DNA from: UBA6136 sp044351045
Lineage (GTDB): Bacteria > Pseudomonadota > Gammaproteobacteria > Methylococcales > Methylococcaceae
Assembly (NCBI GenBank): GCA_044351045.1
Contig: JBILGM010000002.1
Location: forward strand, 1-64,000
DNA: 64,000 bases
Reading direction: 5' to 3'
The position numbers and the translations under genes are program-made. Under the pieces are notes generated by a model, which saw only the letters and a list, made by a program, of their open reading frames with translations, did not search any database and was not told where the DNA came from. Positions 1 to 7,256 of this stretch are shown here, in pieces (within the stretch, counting starts at the first letter, position 1; each line of letters begins with the position of its first letter).

Positions 1-564
1 GTCACTCTGCTGGTGGAAGCCGGTACGCATCCCGTGGTGCAGTGGATCTTTCTGAAGGCAGCCCGCCACATCAGCAATACGCGACAGCAATTTTTCTCGG
101 AACCCGGATATTTTCCGGTTTACCTGGACCGCAGCCTACCGCTGAGCAAGGTGGCCAAACGTTACTACCAGGATGGATTGCCGGCGCTTGCCAATCATGT
201 GCCGCTGTGGTTGGCCGACTTCATCGACCGGGTCTGGTTTTATCTGCTGGCCGGACTGACCGTCCTCATTCCAGCCTTTCGTACCCTGGTTGCCTCTCGA
301 ACCTATTACTCGAACCAGGTTATCGAAAATGCTTTTATTCATCTCCGTGACATTGACCTGCGCATTGCCAATCTGGACTCAGCTCAGTCGGCCGATGTAC
401 TGCTGGCGGAACTGGAGAGCCTGAGTCAGACGGTTGAAGACACCTGGATTGCCTCCAACAATATCAAGGCGCTTTACTCGTTCAAGCCCCGCATCAGGAA
501 CGTCAGAGATGCCATCAAGGAGAAACGCCTCCTTTGGGAGCCGCAAGAAGACGTTGATGATTGA
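1..564 (+). CDS. TAXI-family TRAP transporter solute-binding protein, C-terminal part (5' end outside window)
   Basis: The frame is open at the left edge and ends with TGA at 562-564, so only about 187 C-terminal residues are present. The signature stretches HPVVQW, FFSEPGYFP and the WLADFIDRVWFYLL membrane segment match my knowledge of the membrane-anchored tail of TAXI-type TRAP solute-binding proteins, which bind organic acids in the periplasm for a Na+- or H+-driven importer. After the single hydrophobic segment (about VWFYLLAGLTVLIPAF) comes a charged, probably cytoplasmic helical tail. The substrate cannot be told because the ligand-binding domain lies outside the window. No TRAP permease gene follows downstream; a small lipoprotein gene in the opposite direction does. 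Confidence 0.75.
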   Translation, partial: VTLLVEAGTHPVVQWIFLKAARHISNTRQQFFSEPGYFPVYLDRSLPLSKVAKRYYQDGLPALANHVPLWLADFIDRVWFYLLAGLTVLIPAFRTLVASRTYYSNQVIENAFIHLRDIDLRIANLDSAQSADVLLAELESLSQTVEDTWIASNNIKALYSFKPRIRNVRDAIKEKRLLWEPQEDVDD

Positions 565-579
565 TTCGGAGCCAGAGAC

Positions 580-738
580 TTAGTCCTGATCATCCTCTCC
601 AGGGGTATCATCGTCAGCGGAGACTCGTTCCTGATAGTCTTTTTTGCTGATCTGATCATCAAGGTCCGCATCGGATTTACAGCCCGATAGCGACAGTAAA
701 AGCAGTATGCCTGGCAAGAGATAATGCAGTCGTTTCAT
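580..738 (-). CDS. Small lipoprotein, 52 aa
   Basis: The ORF starts at ATG (cat at 736-738) with MKRLHYLLPG and has a textbook lipoprotein signal: two positive residues, a leucine-rich core (ILLLLSLS) and a lipobox LSGC, with Cys20 as the predicted lipidated residue. The mature part is only 32 residues and strongly acidic (DADLDD, DDDTPGEDDQD). No family is recognised. It lies tail-to-tail with the TRAP gene, 15 bp away. The signal peptide makes expression plausible; the function is unknown. Confidence 0.55.
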   Translation of the reverse strand: MKRLHYLLPGILLLLSLSGCKSDADLDDQISKKDYQERVSADDDTPGEDDQD

Positions 739-838
739 GCTGTTTTCTCCAAAGGGTAGGGGTGGATTTGTAATATAGTCTAAATGAGTGAGTGCTGTGG
801 ACGGTAAGTGGCATGACATCGTTTCAAAGCGCTCTCCA

Positions 839-1115
839 TCAACGCTTGAAGACATTCAACGTTGTCACGATCAAGGTCATCAACGGTTCGGTTGTCACCA
901 CAAATAGGATGCCGGTGATAACAGCGAAGGTGGTAGCGCGACCGACCGAGGTGGCGTTGCGTTGACACTGCAGCCCGCGCATGCAGCCAGCCACAGCGAC
1001 CAGTATGCCGAATATGGCGCTTTTGCCGATACCAATCTGGAAGTCGATGATTTGCAGATGATTCGAAATCAAGATGAAGTATTCGTTAGACGAGATTTCG
1101 AATATACCAACGACT
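839..1115 (-). pseudogene. Truncated duplicate of the MlaE-type permease C-terminus
   Basis: Read on the minus strand, this segment encodes about 92 residues that align without gaps to the last part of the permease at 2074-3213. Shared blocks include GILVAVAGCMRGLQCQRNAT (nearly all identical) and the end MTLIVTTLNVFKR. Upstream the match fades around 1115 and an in-frame stop lies just beyond it. Both copies end at the same stop codon and the flanks after that stop differ. There is no start codon with a ribosome site and no STAS or N-terminal membrane part. It is best read as the leftover tail of a duplicated gene, not as a functional protein. Confidence 0.8.
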
Positions 1116-1392
1116 CCTCAGGTCTTGCCTTTTGCCATAGCCGAGTTACATCCCGGCTTGCGACTCCAACGCCAATGATTCGCTATGGTCTGACGGGATG
1201 ATCACTATGGGTTCCGAACCTTCGCTGCCTCCCCTAAGGATCTGGGGGGCCTCAAGTGCCTCTTATCCTGGAATCTCGTTAAACGGCAAGACGTGACCCT
1301 TTTAAATGCGCAGCTCTTGATATGCTGTGGTGAACTTGCTCCAAGCCAGATATTCTCACCTTAGTCCATCAACTCAACCAAGTGGTGTCGAG

Positions 1393-1626
1393 GTGACAAT
1401 CGTGGTCAACGTGCATGAAGCCAAGACTCATTTTTCACGCTTACTGGAACAGGCGCATGCGGGGCAAGAAATCCTTCTGGCGAAAGCAGGTAAGCCATAC
1501 GCCCGATTTATGCCGCTTGAACGCGGCAGTACCCGTCGTCAGGCCGGCCGCCTGCAATGAAGGGTCACAGAAACGTTTTTCGAGCCACTGGCAGAAAAAG
1601 ATCTGGATGCCTGGGAATCGCGGTGA
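1393..1626 (+). pseudogene. Phd/YefM-type antitoxin gene with internal stop
   Basis: From the GTG at 1393 the frame gives VTIVVNVHEAKTHFSRLLEQ, the DNA-binding fold of Phd/YefM antitoxins, continuing through AKAGKPYARFMPLE. A TGA at 1558-1560 interrupts it, yet the same frame then continues as RVTETFFEPLAEKDLDAWESR and ends at 1624-1626. That is the expected toxin-binding tail of this family, so a sense codon (probably GGA) has most likely mutated to TGA. The stop overlaps the GTG start of the toxin remnant (1623), the usual coupled arrangement of such operons. The truncated product could still bind DNA but would lack the toxin-neutralising tail. Confidence 0.75.
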
Positions 1627-1997
1627 AATACATTCTAGATATGCACGCCCTGCTATGGTGGTGGATGGATGATCCGGCACTCTCCCCAAGTACGTGAGCT
1701 GATCCAGGACGAAGCCAACGAGAGCCCGGCCAGCGCATGGGAGATTGCCACCCAGTGCCGCTTGGGCAAACCGGACATCGGGCGCGATGCAGTGGCCCGT
1801 TTCGACGAATTGATAAGGCTGGATGGCTTTGGTCGCTTGCCTGTTAGTTACCTTCATGCCCTGAGAGCGGGTGGATTGCTGAGCCAACACCGCGATCCAT
1901 TTGACCTCATGCTCGCGGCGCAAAGCCTGATCGAAGGTGTTCCTCTGTGACACGCGATACGGCCTTCGATGCGCTGGGTACAGCGACTATTTGGTGA
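1623..1997 (+). pseudogene. VapC-type PIN-domain toxin gene, frameshifted
   Basis: GTG at 1623 opens the frame VKYILDMHALLWWWMDDPALSP, the N-terminus of a PIN-domain ribonuclease of the Phd-partnered VapC group; the first acidic residue of the active site (ILDMHALLW) is visible. Near 1685 the homology moves to another frame (QVRELIQDEANE, then SPASAWEIATQCRLGKP and HRDPFDLMLAAQSLIEGVPL). Near 1947 it returns to the first frame for VTRDTAFDALG and ends at TGA 1995-1997. A few codons also seem missing between EANE and SPASAW. Two frameshifts plus a small deletion make an active toxin very unlikely, consistent with the damaged antitoxin just upstream. Confidence 0.75.
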
Positions 1998-2073
1998 GAA
2001 TGCCACTGTTCGACCCATCGGCATTCCATCCGCTCCACTTTTCGTGCGGGCTTCTATGGATCGATAGCAGTCC

Positions 2074-3213
2074 TCAGCGCTTGAAGACGTTCAATGTGGT
2101 CACGATCAAGGTCATGACCGCGTCCGATATCACGACAAAGACAATGCCGGTGACCACAGCCGAGGTGGTGGCGAGACCGACCGATGTGGCATTGCGTTGG
2201 CACTGCAGCCCCCGCATGCACCCCGCCACGGCGACGAGAATTCCGAAGGCTGCGCTTTTACCAATGCCAACCTGGAAGTCGATGAGTCGGAGACGGTTGG
2301 AGATTTGGGTCGAGTATTCGCTGAAGGAAATGTCGAAGAGACCCGCGGCCACCAGGGCGCCACCGAACATTCCCACTACATCGGCATAGAGCGTAAGAAA
2401 AGGCACCATCAGAAATAAAGCCAGGATACGGGGTAGAACCAGAAACTCCATGGGGGAGATGCCCGAGGTTTTCAGGGCATCAATCTCATCATTGACGGTC
2501 ATGGACCCCAGTTCCGCGGCAAACGCGGCCCCGGTTCTGCCCGCCATCAAAATGGCTGTCATCATGGCGCCCATTTCGCGGGCCATGCCGAGACCGACAA
2601 GGTCGGCTATGAAGATTTGTGCACCGAACAGTTTCAGTTGCACGGCGCCGACAAAGGCGAGAATCATGCCGACCAGCAGGGCGATCAGGCTGATGATGGG
2701 CAGGGCATTGGGACCGCATTCCTGTATGAGTGCCCAGAGGTCACTCATGCGCATGCGGGCCTGCCCCGTCAGCAGCTTGCCCAATGCAATACAGGTTTCA
2801 CCGATAAATTCGGCCAGACCGTTGAAGTCATGGACGAAACCCAAGGTATGCCGTCCGACCACCTCCAGCCAGCTCTCGGCCGGTTTGGCCCGGCTGACAT
2901 CCTGTCGCTCGGGCACCGCATTTGCCAGTGCCAGCAATCCGCGGACGCCCTCGGGGAGACCACTGTAATCGACACCCATGCCGCGCGCCTCGCAATGGCG
3001 TACCAGCTTGTTGATCAAGGTCAGCAACAGGCTGTCCCAGCGTTTTAGTTCGGTGCTGTCAAACCGAAGTGTCTGAATGCTATCGCTACGATTCAGTTGC
3101 TCGATGATGTGATCGGCGCTTGGGACGCTGCCGTTGATTCGCCATTCACCGGCTAGCTTCAGGGTCAATCGCTGATTTGTGTCCTCGATGAGTTGTAGCG
3201 TGGCCAAGCTCAC
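2074..3213 (-). CDS. MlaE-family lipid ABC transporter permease with N-terminal STAS-like domain
   Basis: The 379-residue protein has an N-terminal STAS-like domain (about residues 1-105) followed by the MlaE/YrbE permease domain with several hydrophobic segments and the family blocks GMAREMGAMMTAILMAGRTGAAFAAELG (split here for reference) and MTVNDEIDALKTSGISP. MlaE permeases work with an ATPase and an MCE-domain protein to move phospholipids between the bacterial membranes. It starts with GTG, overlapping the stop of the upstream oxidoreductase gene by 4 bp. An ATPase and an MCE gene, expected downstream, are absent; instead a decayed toxin-antitoxin pair and a duplicate of this gene's own tail follow. 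It therefore looks orphaned and may use partners encoded elsewhere. Confidence 0.85.
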   Translation of the reverse strand: MSLATLQLIEDTNQRLTLKLAGEWRINGSVPSADHIIEQLNRSDSIQTLRFDSTELKRWDSLLLTLINKLVRHCEARGMGVDYSGLPEGVRGLLALANAVPERQDVSRAKPAESWLEVVGRHTLGFVHDFNGLAEFIGETCIALGKLLTGQARMRMSDLWALIQECGPNALPIISLIALLVGMILAFVGAVQLKLFGAQIFIADLVGLGMAREMGAMMTAILMAGRTGAAFAAELGSMTVNDEIDALKTSGISPMEFLVLPRILALFLMVPFLTLYADVVGMFGGALVAAGLFDISFSEYSTQISNRLRLIDFQVGIGKSAAFGILVAVAGCMRGLQCQRNATSVGLATTSAVVTGIVFVVISDAVMTLIVTTLNVFKR

Positions 3214-4082
3214 GACGAGGGTCTCTTCAGTCGGTAGAGCGCGGAAATATCCTCTTCGCCATACCCGGACGTCATCAGTTCACGGTAGTGCGTTTCGGTG
3301 ATATCGGTCAGTGGCAGTTGAGTGCCCAGTTGATCCGCCATAGACTGGCAGATTTTGAGGTCCTTGTGATGCAAGTGGAGTTTGAAACCGGGTTCGAAAT
3401 GGCCCTGTGTCATGGTGTGGCCGCGTTTTTCCAGAAACCAGTTACCCGCCGCACCGCCTGAGAGGACTTGAATCAGCTTTTCCATGCTTAGACCCAGGTG
3501 TTCGCCAAAAGCCAGCGCCTCGGTCACGGCCTGATTGATCCCCGCGCAGAGCACTTGATTGACCGCCTTGGCGGACTGGCCCATGCCGACGTCGCCCATG
3601 TGCACAATCCGGTGGCTGACCGCTTCAAGCAGCGGACGGATACGTTCCAGTGTGTCGGTATCGCCGCCCACCATGATGGCCAGGGTCGCGTTGCGCGCAC
3701 CTTCAACCCCACCGGTCACCGGTGCATCAAGAAAGTCGGCCCCGGCGGCGCGAATCAGTCCGCATGCCTTAAGCGCGGTTTCGCGACTGACGGTTGAGAA
3801 GTCGATAACTATCTGTCCGGGGCGAAGATATGGCTGGATAGCCTGCACAAGTTGCATCACATCCCCATCGGCCGAGACGCAGAGGCAGATGACATCAACC
3901 TGCTCAGCCAACTCGGCGGGTGAGGTGGCGAAAGTGAGATTCGTCTCCCGTGCAAAGGCGGTCGCTTTTTGATCGGTGCGGTTCCATACGGTCGTGAGGA
4001 AGCCCCGATCGGCGAGGTGTCTGGCCATCCAGTGCCCCATGGCGCCCAGGCCGATGAATCCTGCATGCAGGGACTGACTCAT
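3210..4082 (-). CDS. NAD(P)-dependent beta-hydroxyacid dehydrogenase (3-hydroxyisobutyrate dehydrogenase family)
   Basis: The 290-residue protein starts with a Rossmann motif FIGLGAMG (about residues 9-16), has the substrate-loop signature DAPVTGGVEGAR (119-130) and the catalytic lysine in GQSAKAVNQ (Lys172). This is the HIBADH/tartronate-semialdehyde reductase/GLYR family, which oxidises or reduces small 3-hydroxyacids or succinic semialdehyde-like compounds. The exact substrate cannot be read from sequence. It sits 7 bp after speA and overlaps the MlaE-type permease gene by 4 bp, so the three genes probably form one transcript. A link to polyamine breakdown aldehydes is possible but is only inference from position. 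Confidence 0.85.
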   Translation of the reverse strand: MSQSLHAGFIGLGAMGHWMARHLADRGFLTTVWNRTDQKATAFARETNLTFATSPAELAEQVDVICLCVSADGDVMQLVQAIQPYLRPGQIVIDFSTVSRETALKACGLIRAAGADFLDAPVTGGVEGARNATLAIMVGGDTDTLERIRPLLEAVSHRIVHMGDVGMGQSAKAVNQVLCAGINQAVTEALAFGEHLGLSMEKLIQVLSGGAAGNWFLEKRGHTMTQGHFEPGFKLHLHHKDLKICQSMADQLGTQLPLTDITETHYRELMTSGYGEEDISALYRLKRPSS

Positions 4083-4089
4083 TGCGTGC

Positions 4090-5970
4090 TCATTCTTCCA
4101 GATAGGTATAGCTGACTAATCCGGCCATCAGCTCGCTTTCGAACTGCTTGCGTCTATCCGCCGGTAATTGCGCTTCGATGAGTTTTTTGCGGTAGGCGCG
4201 TTCCAGTTCTTCAGGATTGATATGCACGTAGCGCAGCATGTCATCGGCGCCGTCGCCGTGCATGGGATCGACCAAGCGGTAACCGCCGAGACCGTCCAGC
4301 TCGACATTGACCGAGTGAGTGTCGCCAAACAGGTTGTGCATGTCTCCCAGGATTTCCTGGTAGGCACCGACCAGGAATATGCCAATCAGGTAGCTTTCGC
4401 CGGGTGTGGTGGCATGCAGACGCAGGGTGGTTTCGAGGCTCTGGTTGTCGATGTAGGCGTCGATGCGTCCGTCGGAGTCACAGGTCAAATCCTGAATCAC
4501 TCCACGGCGGGTCGGTTCTTCATCGAGTCGCTGCAGCGGCATGACCGGAAACACCTGGTCGATGGCCCAGGCATCCGGCATGGACTGAAACAGCGAGAAA
4601 TTGCAGAAAATCTTGTCGGCCAGCCGCTCGTTAAGTTCATCCAGCAGCTCACGATGGGCCCGCAAGCGGATATCAAGCCGGCGTTGCACCCCGTGGCAGA
4701 CGGCGGCGTTCATGCGCTCGGCCTCGGCCAGTTCAGGCAGACTGAGTTTCCCTTGGACAAACATGCCGCGGGCCTCAGCCAGATCGAATTGCGCATCGTG
4801 GTAGACGCCGAGCACGGACTCTGTCGACAGGCGCTCCAGGCAGTCGGCCAGGTCCTGCAAGGGTTTGGCTTCGGAAGCCATGGGTGCTGCCGTGTCTTCG
4901 GGGACGCTCTCGATATCGGTGATGTGAGTGATGAGTACGGCATGATGGGCGCTCATGGCACGACCGGACTCGGTGACGAGGTCAGGATGGGGCAGGGCGT
5001 ATTCGGCGCAAATTTCGCTGAAGGCGCGCACGATGCTGTGGGCGTACTCGTCGATGCTGTAATTGATGGAACATTCGCTGGTCGAGCGAGTGCCTTCGTA
5101 ATCCACTCCCAGGCCGCCGCCGACGTCGGCCAATTGGATATTGACGCCCAGTCCATGAAACTCCGCGTAGTAACGGCCGGCTTCCCGCAGGGCGATTTTT
5201 ACGTCGCTGATATCAGCAATCTGGGAGCCCATATGGAAATGCATCAGCTTCAGGCAGTCCAGCGAGTTTGTTTCTCGAAGGCGACTTATCAGCTTGAGAA
5301 TCTCGCCGTTATGCAGGCCGAACTTTGATTTGTCGCCGCCGCTGTTCTGCCATTTCCCGGCACTGATGCTGGATAGCCTGACCCGCACACCGAGTTGCGG
5401 TTCGATGCCGAGCGCGGCGGCTTCCTCGATGACGACATCCAGTTCCGATAGCTTTTCGATCACGATGAAAACATTCAGGCCAAGACTGCGACCGATCAAA
5501 GCAAGGCGGATGTAGGAGCGGTCCTTATAGCCGTTACAGATGACGGTGCCCGCGTTGGAGAGTGCCAGTATGGCGAGCAACTCGGATTTACTGCCCGCTT
5601 CCAGACCAACCGGATATTGGCCATTGTGCAGTATGCCGTCGACTACGGCGCGCTCCTGGTTGACCTTGATCGGATAGACAGGCGTGTAATGGCCTTGGTA
5701 ATCGAGGTCCTGGCGCGCCCGGTCAAAGGCCTGGGTCATTCTGGCAATGCGATGACGCAGTATGTCGGTAAAGCGAATCAGAACGGGTAGGGAGAGTCCT
5801 TCCTGGCGGACTGATTGGACGACCTCGACCAGGTCAACCGTGCCCTTTTGGGGATCACCGGCCGGATGAACTATGACATGACCGCCGGAGTTAATGCCGA
5901 AATAGCCCTCTCCCCAATGTTCGATGGCATAGATTTCACGGGAAAGTTCGGTGTTCCAGCGCGCTGTCAT
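4090..5970 (-). CDS. speA: Biosynthetic arginine decarboxylase
   Basis: At 626 residues this matches the usual size of SpeA, the PLP enzyme converting arginine to agmatine, the first step of putrescine and spermidine synthesis. The PLP lysine lies in YPIKVNQ (Lys102). Other family blocks are VIEKLSELDVV, LMHFHMGSQI, VDYEGTRS and DLTCDSDGRID. The start ATG (5970) has AAAGGA 8 bp upstream. It is divergent from speE across 69 bp, so the two polyamine genes probably share a regulatory region. No agmatinase or agmatine deiminase gene is in the window, so the route from agmatine onward is encoded elsewhere or differs. Confidence 0.95.
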   Translation of the reverse strand: MTARWNTELSREIYAIEHWGEGYFGINSGGHVIVHPAGDPQKGTVDLVEVVQSVRQEGLSLPVLIRFTDILRHRIARMTQAFDRARQDLDYQGHYTPVYPIKVNQERAVVDGILHNGQYPVGLEAGSKSELLAILALSNAGTVICNGYKDRSYIRLALIGRSLGLNVFIVIEKLSELDVVIEEAAALGIEPQLGVRVRLSSISAGKWQNSGGDKSKFGLHNGEILKLISRLRETNSLDCLKLMHFHMGSQIADISDVKIALREAGRYYAEFHGLGVNIQLADVGGGLGVDYEGTRSTSECSINYSIDEYAHSIVRAFSEICAEYALPHPDLVTESGRAMSAHHAVLITHITDIESVPEDTAAPMASEAKPLQDLADCLERLSTESVLGVYHDAQFDLAEARGMFVQGKLSLPELAEAERMNAAVCHGVQRRLDIRLRAHRELLDELNERLADKIFCNFSLFQSMPDAWAIDQVFPVMPLQRLDEEPTRRGVIQDLTCDSDGRIDAYIDNQSLETTLRLHATTPGESYLIGIFLVGAYQEILGDMHNLFGDTHSVNVELDGLGGYRLVDPMHGDGADDMLRYVHINPEELERAYRKKLIEAQLPADRRKQFESELMAGLVSYTYLEE

Positions 5971-6039
5971 AATGAATTCCTTTGATCAGGCCGACAATTA
6001 TGTGGAAAATCGCCGCTCATTTCCATTTGAGGCTTTCTG

Positions 6040-6894
6040 ATGATTGATTCACCCGGCTGGTTTACCGAAGTCTATCCAAAGCATGGCAGCGCCTTTTCCC
6101 TTAAGGTCAAGTCCAAACTGCATGAAGAGCAGACGCCTTTTCAGAAGATCGAGATCTTCGATACCGAGTGGTTCGGTAAGTTGATGATCATTGACGGCTG
6201 TACCATGGTGACTGATCGGGATAACTTTCTCTATCACGAGATGATGACTCATCCGGTACTTTATACTCATCCCGATCCGCAACGTGTGTGGGTTATCGGC
6301 GGCGGCGATTGCGGCAGTTTGAAGGAGGTTCTGCGGCATCCGGAGGTCAAGCAGGCTATTCAGATCGAGATCGATGAGCGCGTCACGCGTCTGGCGGAAG
6401 AATATTTTCCGGACCTTTGCATTTCCAATCATGATCCGCGCGCCCAGCTGTTGTTTATCGACGGCATCCAGTGGGTAAAAGATGCCGTATCGAACAGTGT
6501 GGATGTCATTATTGTGGATAGCACAGACCCCGTCGGCCCGGCAGAGGGTCTCTTCAATGAGGCTTTCTATCGTGAGTGCTATCGTTGTCTCGGCCCGAAT
6601 GGCATTCTGGTTCAGCAGAGCGAATCACCGCTTTTTCATGCCGAACTGATCGAGGCCATGCATACGACCATGCGTGGTTCCGGGTTTGCCGAGACACGGA
6701 GTTTCTTCTTCCCACAGTGCATCTATCCATCGGGCTGGTGGAGTGGCACCATGGCCAGCAAGTCTGCTATCACGGGTTTCAGGGAATCGGCTGCAGAGGC
6801 GAGGCCGTTCGAAACGGCTTACTACAGCGTGAACATTCATAAATCGGCCCTTGCGACACCGGAGTTTCTGCGGAAACGTCTGGCGGCGATTTAG
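6040..6894 (+). CDS. speE: Polyamine aminopropyltransferase (spermidine synthase)
   Basis: The 284-residue protein transfers the aminopropyl group of decarboxylated S-adenosylmethionine to a polyamine such as putrescine. Family features: YHEMMTHP, the nucleotide-binding glycine motif GGGDC at 87-91, the acidic IEIDERV, the catalytic aspartate in DSTDPVGPA (Asp160) and QSESP near the diamine site. In most relatives I know, the glycine motif is GGGDGG or GGGDGA; here it is GGGDCG, a mild oddity. The ATG at 6040 has TGAGG upstream. It is divergent from speA and followed 33 bp later by a DUF4404 gene. Acceptor specificity (putrescine versus agmatine) cannot be decided from sequence. Confidence 0.92.
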   Translation: MIDSPGWFTEVYPKHGSAFSLKVKSKLHEEQTPFQKIEIFDTEWFGKLMIIDGCTMVTDRDNFLYHEMMTHPVLYTHPDPQRVWVIGGGDCGSLKEVLRHPEVKQAIQIEIDERVTRLAEEYFPDLCISNHDPRAQLLFIDGIQWVKDAVSNSVDVIIVDSTDPVGPAEGLFNEAFYRECYRCLGPNGILVQQSESPLFHAELIEAMHTTMRGSGFAETRSFFFPQCIYPSGWWSGTMASKSAITGFRESAAEARPFETAYYSVNIHKSALATPEFLRKRLAAI

Positions 6895-6927
6895 GCACTT
6901 AGACACAATCCAGAGGATCAACGCATC

Positions 6928-7191
6928 ATGGCGGAAAAAGAAATAACCGAGGCGCTTTTCATCTTGCGCAAGGAAGTCGAGAAATTCGAGGGCGACCATC
7001 CCGAATTAAAAGACAAGATGGAAGCCTTACTGACCAAGCTGGAGGATCGGCTGGAAGCCGAAGACGATGTGCAGCACCTGCATCTGGTCGACGACATGAA
7101 GACCGCACTCACGCAGTTTGAGGTAGAACACCCCACGGCCAGCGGGATCATCAATGAATTGATGCTGACGCTGAGCAATATCGGGATTTGA
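6928..7191 (+). CDS. DUF4404 family protein, 87 aa
   Basis: A small, highly charged, all-helical protein without signal peptide or membrane segment. The paired helices rich in Leu/Glu/Lys, a HPELKDKMEALL block and the C-terminal HPTASGIINELMLTLSNIGI fit the DUF4404 family, whose function is unknown to me. A good ribosome site (AGAGGA) lies about 9 bp before the ATG. It follows speE closely and probably shares its transcript. The palindrome at 7217-7248 follows the stop and may end transcription. Confidence 0.75.
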   Translation: MAEKEITEALFILRKEVEKFEGDHPELKDKMEALLTKLEDRLEAEDDVQHLHLVDDMKTALTQFEVEHPTASGIINELMLTLSNIGI

Positions 7192-7216
7192 TGAGGCTGA
7201 ATAATATGGTCTGGGA

Positions 7217-7248
7217 GACCTGACAGGTTTTTGAAAACCTGTCAGGTC
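7217..7248. repeat. Perfect 15-bp palindrome between convergent genes
   Basis: GACCTGACAGGTTTT (7217-7231) is followed after 2 bases by its exact reverse complement AAAACCTGTCAGGTC (7234-7248). The element lies between two converging genes and its inner T and A runs mean RNA from either strand would fold into a 15-bp hairpin. It may be a bidirectional terminator. The perfect symmetry also resembles dispersed palindromic elements seen in many genomes. Confidence 0.8.
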
Positions 7249-7256
7249 ACATTGGA

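Noticed and set aside
4168..5328. Long open frame of 386 codons on the plus strand
   Set aside because: It is fully antisense to speA, and its product has no family features; the minus-strand SpeA is a full-length, clear match.
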